Source: a virus. Taken from it: 23,423 nt of DNA. A program made the position numbers and the translations under genes. This document shows positions 8,651 to 16,758 of this stretch, piece after piece (the first letter of the stretch is position 1; each line of letters begins with the position of its first letter). Under the pieces are notes generated by a model that saw only the letters and a program-made list of their open reading frames with translations, had not been told where the DNA came from and did not search any database. The stretch lies in the IMG/VR virus record IMGVR_UViG_3300015204_000012, positions 1 through 23,423 of that record, one strand, 5' to 3'.

Positions 8651-9559
8651 TCACGCGTAGACGAACACGAGCGAGCCGGCGCGCACTGTGGCACGGTCAG
8701 CGGCGCCCGGGTTCATCCGAAGGAAGTCATCGATTGGCGTGTTGAACAGCGTCGCAATGGCCGTTGCAGGAGCCTGCGCGCGGACGCTAACGGCGGTGAT
8801 CGGCTTGCCCTTCAGCTTCGCGTTCAGGGCGATGAAGACGACGGCGTCAAAGGCCCGCGTGAGCGCGTCAAGAGCCTTGTACGCCTTCGGGTCGCCGGTT
8901 GCGGCGATGGAGTCTCGAAGCTCGCCAAGCGCCCCGAGCATCCCGTCCACGCCCGATCCGATGTTGCCGACGCCCATCCTGAACATTGCCAGCGCGCCCG
9001 TGAGGCGCTTCATCGATTCGAGGAGCGACGGCGCCACCGCGTCCGGGTAGACCGGAATCGGGCTGATGTTTCCAATCGCGTTGTCGAGGTCACGCGCGGC
9101 CGAGAGTGCCTGCGCTGTGGGGCTCGCCTGCTTGAGGAGATCGGTAAGCTCGTCCTCCGCGGCGGGCGATTCGATGAATACGACGTCGACGTCGACGCCG
9201 TCGCGACGCATCATGTCGAAGGACGTATCCATCGACTTGCACTTGACGCTGATCGGCCCGAGTTCCGGGTGCACCAGCGTGCCGGTGGACTTATCTGTGC
9301 AGGCGGCGACGAACGCGCGCCAGTTCACCGGGTATTGCGGGACGGTAGAGCCAGCGATTCCGTTCCGGAAGTAGGCGGTAAACTTGTACGTTGCGGGGTC
9401 GCGGCCGGTGCCTTCGATAAGGCCCGCGTCACGGTCCGGGAAGAGGTGCGCCGACTGCCCTTGCTCGAAGGAAAACGACCACGGCCCGCAGTAGAACGCC
9501 ACGTTGCGAAACGACGGCGTCAACAGATTGCGGGCAATGTCGAGATCGGAAGGGGGCAT
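8651..9559 (-). CDS. DNA circularisation protein N-like / tail protein (Mu gp43)
   Basis: The product has 302 residues from ATG 9559. The N-terminus matches the DNA_circ_N family of Mu gpN: NLLTPSFRNVAFYCGPWSF, HLFPDRDAGLIEGTGRDP, YKFTAYF, and the region with GTLVHPELGPISVKCKS followed by VDVVFIES. The C-terminal 45 residues resemble a LysM unit (PIDDFLRMNPGAADRATVRAG). In Mu this protein sits between tape measure and hub. In the standard code there is no stop between the tape measure and this gene, so both form one 1052-codon frame (8651-11809). An in-frame TTA at 9565-9563 lies 3 nt before this ATG, and I treat them as two genes. The ribosome site is weak (CCGGAACC). Confidence 0.78.
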   Translation of the reverse strand: MPPSDLDIARNLLTPSFRNVAFYCGPWSFSFEQGQSAHLFPDRDAGLIEGTGRDPATYKFTAYFRNGIAGSTVPQYPVNWRAFVAACTDKSTGTLVHPELGPISVKCKSMDTSFDMMRRDGVDVDVVFIESPAAEDELTDLLKQASPTAQALSAARDLDNAIGNISPIPVYPDAVAPSLLESMKRLTGALAMFRMGVGNIGSGVDGMLGALGELRDSIAATGDPKAYKALDALTRAFDAVVFIALNAKLKGKPITAVSVRAQAPATAIATLFNTPIDDFLRMNPGAADRATVRAGSLVFVYA

Positions 9560-9562
9560 CGG

Positions 9563-11809
9563 TAAGGTTCCGGTGATGGGGTCTGCTGCGGAGCTTCGCC
9601 CGCTGGCCGCGATTGCGGCGATGAGGCTTTCCATCCCGGTCACGGCAACCGTCGCGCCCTGTGCGAGCTGTGTAGGTTTGTCGAGTCCGGCGCGAAGCTC
9701 GGCGATGATCGGATCGATGTTGGCGTTCGATTGGTTCTGCTGCTGCGTGCCAATCGTCGCCTCGTAGGCGCCTCTCCCGAGCGCGGCGAGAGGGATCGCC
9801 GAGGCGATGTTTCCCGCGCTGATGTCGCCCGATGCGATCCCGCGGTATCCTGCGGTCGCACCCGACACGAACTTACCGAGAACACCGTCCTGGCCGCTAC
9901 GGTCCGATTCAAGCCGGTCGAGGACCGATGCCGCGTATTCCTTATCCGCGACAGTGCCGCGCTTCATGGCCCCGAGCGCGTTCAGCCCGGCTCCCTGCGC
10001 GGAGTTTGCGCCGGCCTGCTTGGCGTCCAGGCTAGTGTTCGCCGACTCCGCGGTGAGGCTACCAATCGCGCCACCGAGCACCGCGCCGAGCCCAATCGCG
10101 CCGAGCGCTCCGCCCATGCCGCCAGGAGCAGCGGCGCCACCTCCGCCGGATAGTGCGTTGGTGATCAGTTTTCCGATCCCGGCCACTGCCAGCTCTTTCA
10201 GAATGTATCCACCGATGACGGCGCCGAGTCCGACGAACGGGTTTTTTGCGAACAGATCCGCCAGCGCCGACACGCCGGATGCCGCCTTTTCTGCGGCAGG
10301 CGCAAGCTTGATGAGCGCCGGCAGGACCTTGTCCGCGAGCCCAGCGACGAGCGTATCGAGCTTCTGCTGGAAGACGGCGGCCTTAGACGACGTGGTGTCC
10401 ATGGAGCGGTCAAAGGACTCTTGGACCTCGCCGCCTCCCATGGCCGAGCTTTTCAAGCGCTTGAACTCGGCGCGCACGGCAGCCTCGCCTGCCTTGCCTC
10501 CGCCCGCCGCGTTGTACTTGGTCGCGAAGCCGCGCGTTACGCGCTGAGCCTGGGCGTCAGCAATCATGCCGCCCATCTTGGTCTTGTTGCCCTTGGTGGC
10601 ATTGAGCATGTTCACAATCAGGTCTTCCGGATCGAGAAGCCTCCCACTCTTGTCTTCGACCTTGGACATGTCGCCGCCCATCTGGGCCGCCATCGACTTG
10701 CGCCGCGCGCCCTTCGAGAACTGATTGACGAACGAGCCTACCGACGTCGCCGCCTGGCTTGCGGATGCCGCGCCGCCGCTTGCCCGCGCCTCCTGCGCGA
10801 GGGCGCCAAGTGCGCCCATGGTGCCGCCGATGTCTGGGCTGGAAAACTCCGACGCGCGCGCGGCAAGCTTTGCCATCTGCGACGCCATATCCTTGATCTC
10901 GACCGCGCCAAGCTTGCCCTGTCCGGCTACCGTCCGCATGACGGTGTCGACGATCTTCATTCGCTCGCCAGCGTCCGCGACGTCACCGAGCTGCGCAGCA
11001 ACGTTGCCCGCGCCCATCGCCATGTCGCCTAGACTCGACCCGGTGGCCTTCGCGAGCTTCGCGAGGTTGGCGATCGAGCCCATCGACGTGGACAGATCGC
11101 CGGACACGCTGGTCATGTCGGCCATGGCCTGAATGACCTCGGTGGGGTCCGTCGCGGTCTGGAGCCCTACCCCGCTCGCCAGGCCCATGATCTCCGACGT
11201 GTCCCGCCGCTTGCCGTTGCTCTTGTCGCCCGCGATGTACCCGGCATTCGAGAGGTTCACGGCAAGGTTTTCCTGCGTCGTTCGCTGCCGGATCCCATGC
11301 GACAGGCTCAGGTCAACGCCGACGCCGTCCGAGAGGGCGCGCGCCGCGGTCATGGCGCCGCGCCCGACCGCCGAAACGCCCTTCATGAGCCCGACGCCGG
11401 CACCGCGAAGCACGGCGCCACCGACGCCCGAGAAGGCCCCCTGTGCGCTCCCTACGGCTCGGCTCTCGCGAGCCTGGCGCGCCACCTCTTGCCGATTCGC
11501 CTGGACCTGGACGCGCGCCTGCTCCCGCACAGACGCGGCGGCGATACGGGCTCGCTCGCGCCCCTCGTCTCGGGCGATCTGAATCTTCGCCTTGGACGCG
11601 TCGCGAACGGCCTGGACGCCGCCCTTCTCGGCAATCTTGCTGCGCTCGACGTGGCCCTTCATGGCCATGCGCTGCAAGTCCGCGTTGAGCTTCGCGCCGA
11701 TTCGCACCTGTTCGGCCGCGCTCTTGGCGAGCGACTGCGAGACGGTGCGCGTCATGCGATCGATGAGATCGCCGCCGCCGACCTTGAAGTTGATTACGAC
11801 GTTTGCCAT
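9563..11809 (-). CDS. tail tape measure protein
   Basis: I count 748 residues, ending at an in-frame TTA (9565-9563). The N-terminal 130 residues are charged, coiled-coil helices rich in Arg, Ala and Gln (for example ERSKIAEKGG, GRERARIAAAS). The middle holds the tape-measure core with GTMGALGALAQEARASGGAA, and then hydrophobic Gly/Ala-rich segments around residues 520-590 (FVGLGAVIGGYILKELAVAG, GGALGAIGLGAVLGGAIG). These are the likely membrane-active segments. The protein sets tail length and is threaded through the tube. It starts 4 nt after the end of the chaperone's -1 frame. Confidence 0.85.
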
Positions 11810-11813
11810 GGGG

Positions 11814-11900
11814 TCAGCGCTTAGGAAGACTCTTCTCGTACTGAGCCACGGCCCGCAGGATGCCGAGCACTAGGAGGAGGTCGGAGTCGGGGTAGTCCCA
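11814..11900 (-). other. -1 frame extension of the tail chaperone (possible programmed frameshift product)
   Basis: In the -1 frame relative to the chaperone, codons from 11900 read WDYPDSDLLLVLGILRAVAQ, then YEKSLPKR, and end in TGA at 11816-11814. That is 4 nt before the tape measure ATG. This sequence is helical and protein-like, while the zero frame over the same bases is a Ser/Thr/Pro-rich tail. The layout matches gpG/gpGT-type and Mu/P2-type chaperones, where a minority of ribosomes slip. I see no canonical X-XXY-YYZ heptamer nearby, so the slip site is not assigned. Translation by reinitiation is the other option. Confidence 0.55.
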
Positions 11901-12523
11901 GACTCCGCCGTCGACGCCGCAAGCGCCTCCCGCACCTCGACCAACGACCTCACGCAGTATTCGCAGAGGATCGCCAGCCGCGCGTGCGGCAAGTAGGCGA
12001 AAGGGTCGGCAAGCACCCCCTTCGCGATCGTCGTCACCCAGTCCTCAAGCTCGGACTCGGTAAGCTCAAGCAGCTTCGGGTGCGTCGAGTCTTTGAGGCG
12101 AGCGTAGGTAGCCGCCAAGACGCCAAACTCTTCCGCGTTGAAGTGCTCCCGCGCCTCAATGACGCCGTTCTCGAAGAATGGCTTACTCGGGTCGTCGGCG
12201 TCGCGGCACGCGATCGCGACGATCTCCGTAACCCGCGCGTTGTATTCGAGCTCCTCCGGCTTCCACCCGAGGTCATCGCCCTTGCCGACGATCCCAGCGA
12301 CGTACCGCCGAGCGTTGGCGAGCGCGAGGTCCTCTTCCCGCACCGAAAGGAGGCGGATGAACACCTTGCAGATCGAATTCCCGTCCACGTCGAACCGCGG
12401 GAAGTCGATTACCTTGAACGGCGGCCTGCCGCGCGAGATGAGTTCGGCGACCACAGAGGACGGAGACATGCCCTTAGGCGGGCCGTTCTTGCCTACGGCG
12501 CTTAGCGCTTCAGATGCTTTCAT
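11870..12523 (-). CDS. tail assembly chaperone (Mu gp41/gpE-type)
   Basis: The product has 217 residues and ends in TAG at 11872-11870. It sits between tube and tape measure, where contractile phages encode the tape-measure chaperone. The fold-like part runs from residue about 35 (PPFKVIDFPRFDVDGNSICK) to 205, with mainly helical sequence such as EEFGVLAATYARLKDSTH. The last 20 residues are Ser/Thr/Pro-rich and look like a linker. A separate coding-like -1 frame continues to 11814 (next entry), as expected for the longer chaperone form. The ribosome site GAGGG lies partly inside an 18-bp stem (12532-12594). Confidence 0.78.
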   Translation of the reverse strand: MKASEALSAVGKNGPPKGMSPSSVVAELISRGRPPFKVIDFPRFDVDGNSICKVFIRLLSVREEDLALANARRYVAGIVGKGDDLGWKPEELEYNARVTEIVAIACRDADDPSKPFFENGVIEAREHFNAEEFGVLAATYARLKDSTHPKLLELTESELEDWVTTIAKGVLADPFAYLPHARLAILCEYCVRSLVEVREALAASTAESGTTPTPTSS

Positions 12524-12531
12524 GTGGATCC

Positions 12532-12594
12532 CTCAATAAGCCCTCGATGACGCCATGCCCGGAAAGGCTAGTCCGCCATCGAAGGCTTATTGAG
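12532..12594 (-). promoter_or_regulatory. 18-bp inverted repeat ending at the chaperone ribosome binding site
   Basis: Arms at 12532-12549 and 12577-12594 with a 27-nt loop. On the minus-strand transcript all 18 positions can pair (17 Watson-Crick, one G-U at 12543/12583). On the plus-strand transcript the same position would be a C-A mismatch, so the structure favours minus-strand RNA. There is no U-run, so it is not a standard terminator. The 3' arm ends GAG immediately before GGATCCACATG, so the stem includes part of the chaperone's GAGGG ribosome site. It may lower chaperone translation or act as a processing site. Confidence 0.7.
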
Positions 12595-12621
12595 ACCGGC
12601 GAGCGCGAGGCTCGCCAAGGC

Positions 12622-12999
12622 TCACAACGTCGACGCGTTCGCGGGCTCGCCGATGAAGTCGAACGAGACGCTGGCCGCTTGGTTCACCCCGAACTGCTGC
12701 TTCACGTTCGTGATGTAGCCCTTGCAGGTCGTCTTCTGCGAGTGCCCGAACAGGGTCATCTCCACGACCGTGAGGCCTTGGAGCGACGCGAGATAGTCGA
12801 CCTCGAACCCAACGCGAGGCACGGCCGAGTTCACCGAGATGCGCGTAATTTCGGCGCCAGGCGAGATGCCTGCGAAGCCCTTCTGTTGGGTGAAGATCGG
12901 CTGCAACTGCGGGTCGTGCTCGAAGTTGAAGTCGGTCGTTTCGGCGAGGAGCGCGCCGTCCTTGAACAGGGCACCCTTCTCGTAGGCTTGCAAACTCAA
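12622..12999 (-). CDS. tail tube protein (probable TTG start)
   Basis: I assign 125 residues from TTG at 12999. AGGCAGGG lies 7 nt upstream, and the sequence (SLQAYEKGALFKDGALLAET) is protein-like from there. The longer open frame reaches 13263, but its extra part is Arg-rich, crosses a terminator and overlaps the sheath gene, so it is rejected. The beta-rich remainder includes EHDPQLQPIFTQQKGFAG, EVDYLASLQGLTVVEMTLFG and CKGYITNVKQQFG, and fits the inner tube (Mu gpM) between sheath and chaperone. An alternative TTG lies two codons downstream. Confidence 0.8.
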   Translation of the reverse strand: MSLQAYEKGALFKDGALLAETTDFNFEHDPQLQPIFTQQKGFAGISPGAEITRISVNSAVPRVGFEVDYLASLQGLTVVEMTLFGHSQKTTCKGYITNVKQQFGVNQAASVSFDFIGEPANASTL

Positions 13000-13066
13000 T
13001 GTGATACCCTGCCTTTCATGGTGTAACGGAGTCGCCGCGCACGCGCGAGATGCGCGCTTCGCATAG

Positions 13067-13108
13067 AAAAAAGCCCCCAATGCACGGAGGGGAGACGTGC
13101 AAGGGGGC
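13067..13108 (-). terminator. intrinsic terminator between sheath and tube genes
   Basis: On the minus strand: GCCCCC, TT, GCACG, a 9-nt loop, CGTGC, ATT, GGGGGC, then TTTTTT. The outer stem (13073-13078 with 13103-13108) and inner stem (13082-13086 with 13096-13100) are perfect, separated by a small internal loop. The six Ts lie at 13072-13067. It follows the sheath stop by about 80 nt and precedes the tube start by about 70 nt. It works in the minus direction only. Confidence 0.88.
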
Positions 13109-13116
13109 CGCTTGTG

Positions 13117-13134
13117 AGGCGCGTAGTCGCGCCT
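13117..13134 (-). promoter_or_regulatory. second hairpin upstream of the terminator
   Basis: A perfect 7-bp stem, AGGCGCG and CGCGCCT around a 4-nt loop, lies between the sheath stop and the terminator. It may stabilise the 3' end of the sheath mRNA or be part of a composite terminator. The region 13000-13186 holds no other gene. I see no confident promoter for the tube in it. Confidence 0.5.
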
Positions 13135-13186
13135 TCGTTTGTGTTGCCGCGGTCGTGTCCCCTCGATCGCGCGGCTTCGGGTTGGG

Positions 13187-14752
13187 TCAGACGCTCGGCG
13201 AGGACTCCTCGACAAGAAGCGCCGTCGCGTGGAGCATGATCGCCGCGTAGAACGGCGTCGCAACGTCCATTCTGCTCGGGTTGGTCGAGTTCACGCCGGT
13301 AGCCATGCCGAGGATCATCGTCTGAAGCTGCGACGGGTTGATCCAGCCATTGTTGTTGTAGTCCCGCATGAGCGTCTCGATCAACATCCGGGTGCGCTTC
13401 GGCGTGTTGAAGGCGGCCGGGGGCTGCTTCGAGTTCGAGTCGATCGGGTCGTCGGTGATCTTCGAGAACGGCGCGTTACGAATCTTCGCCGCCGCGTCTC
13501 CCGCGAACTTATCCGCGAGGGTGACGACGCTCGTATCCCGAGCACGGTAGTCCGCGGTGCCGCCGTTCAGGCTTCTGGTCGTGACGCTTCGCACGATATA
13601 CGCCGTGCCAGCGTCCGATACGCCGATGGGGGTAACGCCGTTGTTGAGCGCGGTCAGGAAGTCCGTCGCCGGGACGGGCCAGTTCGCGACCAGCGCGGGG
13701 GCCTTGAGCTGGAAGTTGTTGCCGCTCTTCAGGCCGTACGAGTCGTAGTTGGTGCTAGGGTCGGAGATCTCCGAGAGCACTCGAACCGCCGCCACAGAAG
13801 CCGCAGTGAGGTAGTGCTCCTCGGGCGACGCGTTCTGATTCGCGAGTTGCATCCGCGGGTTGTTGAGGCCGGTCGCCACGGTGGTCGCCGCCGAGGTCGA
13901 GAGGCTCGAGCCCGAGATGACCTGCTGCCTAAAACCGGTCGTCGGCAGCGCCTGCGAGAGCACCTGGGTCGAGAGCAGACCGAGGTTGGTCGCGTCCTGA
14001 ACGTGCGGAACGATGTAGTCGTACTTGGTCGCCAGCACCGTCGCGAGCGCATTGGTGTACGAGCACGCGGTGATTCCGATGGCCGCGCCGGCCTGGCCCG
14101 ACGTGCCGAAAGCGGCGTCCGGCTGCGTCGCCGCGCCGTTGTGGAGGAGGTTTGTGGCCGAGCCGCTTTGGGTGAACGCCGACCAGCGGATCGAGTTCGG
14201 CTCCGGGCCGACGATCTTCGCCGTGATCGTCAGAACGCCAATCGCAGAAGAGGAGGTGACGGGAAGGATTGCCTGCGCGTTGATGGCCGCGGCGAGGCCG
14301 GCGGCAATCGTGGTCACCGTGTCCGACGTGGTGAACGCGTAGGTGCAGATCACGTTGCAGACCGCGACGTTCGCCGTACCGGACGCGGCCGGGTTCGACA
14401 GAGACGAGAAGGTCAGCGTGAGCTTTTCCACCCCAGCAGATCCGGCCGAAACGGCGGGCGCCACGATAAAAACAAGCGCGCTCTTGCACAGCGAGAGGAA
14501 GCGCTTCGCCATACGGTGCGCGGGCGATCCGGCGCCACAGTCGGCAATGACGGCCGCTTCGGTGGCGTAAGGCCCGCCAACCGCGGTGTCCGGCGTGAGG
14601 GCGCCTGCGGCCGTCTTGCTGGCAATGATCAGGACCTTCTTGGGGCTCTGATCGCCGGCAACGTCGCCCTGCGCGTAGCGCACCTCGGCGTAGACGCCGG
14701 GAATGGGGCCGTTGGGGTCGATGCCGGTAAGCGGAATATTGAGAGTACCCAT
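13187..14752 (-). CDS. tail sheath protein (Mu gpL-like)
   Basis: The product has 521 residues, the contractile sheath around the tube. N-terminal features fit Mu-type sheaths: NIPLTGIDPNGPIPGVYAEV, then KKVLIIASKTAAGALTPDT and the segment AVIADCGAGSPAHRM. The C-terminal part (MRDYNNNGWINPSQLQTMIL, then PFYAAIMLHATALLVEE) carries the conserved sheath core. Ribosome site GGAGGG is 7 nt before ATG 14752, and TGA is at 13187-13189. It is followed by the terminator at 13067-13108. Confidence 0.88.
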   Translation of the reverse strand: MGTLNIPLTGIDPNGPIPGVYAEVRYAQGDVAGDQSPKKVLIIASKTAAGALTPDTAVGGPYATEAAVIADCGAGSPAHRMAKRFLSLCKSALVFIVAPAVSAGSAGVEKLTLTFSSLSNPAASGTANVAVCNVICTYAFTTSDTVTTIAAGLAAAINAQAILPVTSSSAIGVLTITAKIVGPEPNSIRWSAFTQSGSATNLLHNGAATQPDAAFGTSGQAGAAIGITACSYTNALATVLATKYDYIVPHVQDATNLGLLSTQVLSQALPTTGFRQQVISGSSLSTSAATTVATGLNNPRMQLANQNASPEEHYLTAASVAAVRVLSEISDPSTNYDSYGLKSGNNFQLKAPALVANWPVPATDFLTALNNGVTPIGVSDAGTAYIVRSVTTRSLNGGTADYRARDTSVVTLADKFAGDAAAKIRNAPFSKITDDPIDSNSKQPPAAFNTPKRTRMLIETLMRDYNNNGWINPSQLQTMILGMATGVNSTNPSRMDVATPFYAAIMLHATALLVEESSPSV

Positions 14753-14755
14753 GGA

Positions 14756-15082
14756 TCAGCCCTCCTTCGCGGGCGGCGCTGCGAGCTTCGGCGCGGAGAG
14801 AGAGAGCGGGGCGGGAGCGGAGAACGGGAGTCCGAGCACGTCCGCGGTTGCCTTGTCGGCGCAATGAAGCTCGCCGGCCTTGCACGCGTTGACGTACCAA
14901 GACCGGTGCATCCCGAGCTCTCCGTGGGACATGCGGATACACGACGCATCGGCGTCGAGGGTGTAGCGGGTCTCGGACTCGCTCCAGCTTTTGCCGATGA
15001 ACGCGCGGCGCTGCGCGAATTGCATGGCGTGTACGTCGCAAACGTCGACGGCGTCGACGCCGCGGAATCGCAACTCAATCAT
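14756..15082 (-). CDS. small protein upstream of the sheath (Mu gp38 position)
   Basis: The product has 108 residues. It lies between the gp37-like tail terminator and the sheath, where Mu carries the small gp38 (DUF2635). It has four cysteines (DVCDVHA, ASCIRMS, NACKAGELHC) and an Ala/Pro/Ser-rich C-terminus. It is longer than usual DUF2635 proteins, and I cannot show the family motif. CCGAAAGGGAGC lies upstream of ATG 15082, in a leader block shared with the capsid gene (15090-15120). Confidence 0.55.
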   Translation of the reverse strand: MIELRFRGVDAVDVCDVHAMQFAQRRAFIGKSWSESETRYTLDADASCIRMSHGELGMHRSWYVNACKAGELHCADKATADVLGLPFSAPAPLSLSAPKLAAPPAKEG

Positions 15083-15089
15083 CGGGTGC

Positions 15090-15120
15090 TCCCTTTCGGT
15101 AATTTGTGGCTAAGCCGACG
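15090..15120. repeat. leader block of the gp38-position gene, with 10-nt insertion
   Basis: Plus-strand tccctttcgg, then a 10-nt spacer (taatttgtgg), then ctaagccgacg. On the minus strand it holds the TTA that ends the gp37-like gene and the GAAAGGGA site before the gp38-position gene. It matches the capsid leader at 18816-18836 except for the spacer, which would be consistent with a 10-bp insertion or deletion between short GG repeats. Confidence 0.75.
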
Positions 15121-15833
15121 TCGCTCTGAACAACGACGGTCGGCACGACGTCGAGGCCGGTACTGTCGCCAACGGTCGCCGTCACGGTCGCGTACGTGAA
15201 TACGTTCCCGGTGTTCGTGGCGTCGAAGTTGTCCTCGCGGACCACCTTGAGACTCGCGAAAAACGCCGGCATGAAGTGACCTTGGTCGTGCCCCGCGAGG
15301 AAGCCGAACTCGGCGGTCTCCCACCAAAGCTCCTGCACACCGGCGAGCGCCCACGGGTTTGCCCCGAGCGTGCTACCGACCGGGGTATAGGCCGGGTCGC
15401 CGCGCTTCTCGGTGAGAAGCAGGAGCAGGTTCCACGCGGATGTGAGGATTGGGCTCACGCGTTGATACTGGTCAAACGCCATCGCAGGGAGGACGTAGCG
15501 GATCCCGTAGTGAAAGACGGCGTTGTCCTTCTCGAGAGAGTGCCGAGCGAACTCGACACGCATCGGGAAGATCGAAAGCAGCGGCGGCCTGATCGGGGTG
15601 AACGAGTCGAGCCACGGCTCGGGGTCCACCTGCGTCGTCGTGGGGCACGCTTGGTTTGTGGCGACCGTTACCTGGCCGCCCATCGCGTTGACGTAGGAGG
15701 TCGTGAGGTAGTTGTTCAGACCCCACTGGTAGAAGTCGATCACCCGATAGAGGAACTGGTCGGCATACGGCTGGACGAACGCGCCGGTGCCCGCTGCGAG
15801 CGGGAACGATTCGCCTGCTATCAGGAGCGCCAT
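15111..15833 (-). CDS. tail terminator / neck protein in the gp37 position
   Basis: I count 240 residues to an in-frame TTA (15113-15111). In the standard code it continues 12 residues to TGA at 15075, overlapping the next start and swallowing that gene's ribosome site. Sequence features are AGTGAFVQPYADQFLYRVID, LLSIFPMRVEFARHSLEKDN and LLLLTEKRGDPAYTPVGSTL. In synteny with Mu gp37 it would cap the tail tube and join it to the head. Position gives most of the evidence. ATG 15833 overlaps the end of the upstream gene as TTATG. Confidence 0.6.
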
Positions 15834-16291
15834 AAGAGCCCCGACAGGTCAGCTGCGATCATGGCCGCCTTATCGGCGCGCGCTGCCAGCACGGGCTCGG
15901 AGAGCGTGGCCTCGCCCTCTTCATAGCGGAGTGGCTTGGTGCCTGGGTGGAAGACGCGCTTCGCGAACCGGACCGAACCGTTCACGACGAAGCGTAGCGC
16001 GCCAGCCTTCCGTGCCTCGATTACGTGCGCCACCGTGCCCTTGTCGAGGAAGGTCGCGATCTTGTTCTTCGACTGCACGCGCCAGTGGCCTGACTTGACC
16101 CTGGTAGACTTGAAGCTAGCTGCCGTCTTGCCGCTGCGATTCGTCCAATACATCCCGACCTGGATCCGAAAGAGAGACTCTTTCGCGGTCTGCTCCGCGG
16201 CGTCGTCGAGCCGGTCCTGGAGAATGGCCGCGAACGTCGTGAGCCCCTTCACGGCGGGCCCAATATCTACGTTGTAGGTGACGAACGGCAT
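15833..16291 (-). CDS. HK97 gp10-like / virion morphogenesis (gpG-type) head-tail protein
   Basis: I count 152 residues to the TTA at 15835-15833. The standard frame runs on only four codons to TGA at 15821-15823. The core LDKGTVAHVIEARKAGALRF, then FAKRVFHPGTKPLRYEEGE, contains the HPGTKP motif of HK97-gp10/virion morphogenesis proteins. These act at the neck or tail completion step. It starts at ATG 16291, directly at the end of the gp36-like gene, and its own end forms TTATG with the next gene. Confidence 0.75.
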
Positions 16292-16758
16292 CAGAAGTCC
16301 CCGCTGTTCGTCTGGCCGGTGGCCGCGTCGATCATGGTTCGCGGCGCGTTGTCGTAGACGATGCCGCCGACGTTTCCAGGCTTGGTGGCGCCGAGGAAGT
16401 CGGGCATGTATTGGATTCCATCCACGAGGCGCTTCAGTAGCTCGATGGCCGCCGTGTTGTAGTCCTTGCGGACGCCCTTCATCGTGTTGCGGATGTACTC
16501 GGGTCGTCGGTCGTAGAGGAACTCGACGGCCTTGTAGAGTGCGGCCTCCTGCATCATTGCTGGCGCTGGGCTCTGTGTGATCGGGAAGGGACCGACGTAG
16601 TTAGCGGCGAGGAAAGAATCCACCCACGCACTCGCTCGCGTCGTGATGAACGTGATTACGCCAGCGCCCGGCGATCCGGTGTTCGTGTCGTCGGTCAGGG
16701 CAAGGAGCGCCGGTAGGCCGATCGTGTTCTGGATGTCGGACTGCGAGACGTACGCCAT
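16291..16758 (-). CDS. head-tail adaptor, DUF1320 / Mu gp36-like
   Basis: The product has 155 residues. The N-terminal half matches gp36/DUF1320: MAYVSQSDIQNTIGLPALLA, then GVITFITTRASAWVDSFLAA followed by NYVGPFP. Helical segments follow (MMQEAALYKAVEFLYDRRPE). It links the portal ring to the tail. ATG 16758 has GAGGT about 8 nt upstream. The stop TGA at 16293-16291 touches the next gene. Confidence 0.82.
   Translation of the reverse strand: MAYVSQSDIQNTIGLPALLALTDDTNTGSPGAGVITFITTRASAWVDSFLAANYVGPFPITQSPAPAMMQEAALYKAVEFLYDRRPEYIRNTMKGVRKDYNTAAIELLKRLVDGIQYMPDFLGATKPGNVGGIVYDNAPRTMIDAATGQTNSGDF

Noticed and set aside
12532-12594. Terminator between tube and chaperone
   Set aside because: Long stem but no U-run after it; treated as a regulatory or processing structure.
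12996-13019. Seven-codon leader peptide MKGRVSH before the tube gene
   Set aside because: Too short to support as a gene; kept only as a remark on the TTG start.
12622-13263. 213-codon version of the tube gene
   Set aside because: The extra N-terminus is Arg-rich, crosses a terminator and enters the sheath gene.
13139-15199. 686-codon plus-strand open frame opposite the sheath gene
   Set aside because: Arg/Gly/Val-rich composition and antisense to well supported sheath and gp37/38-position genes; open only because of high GC.
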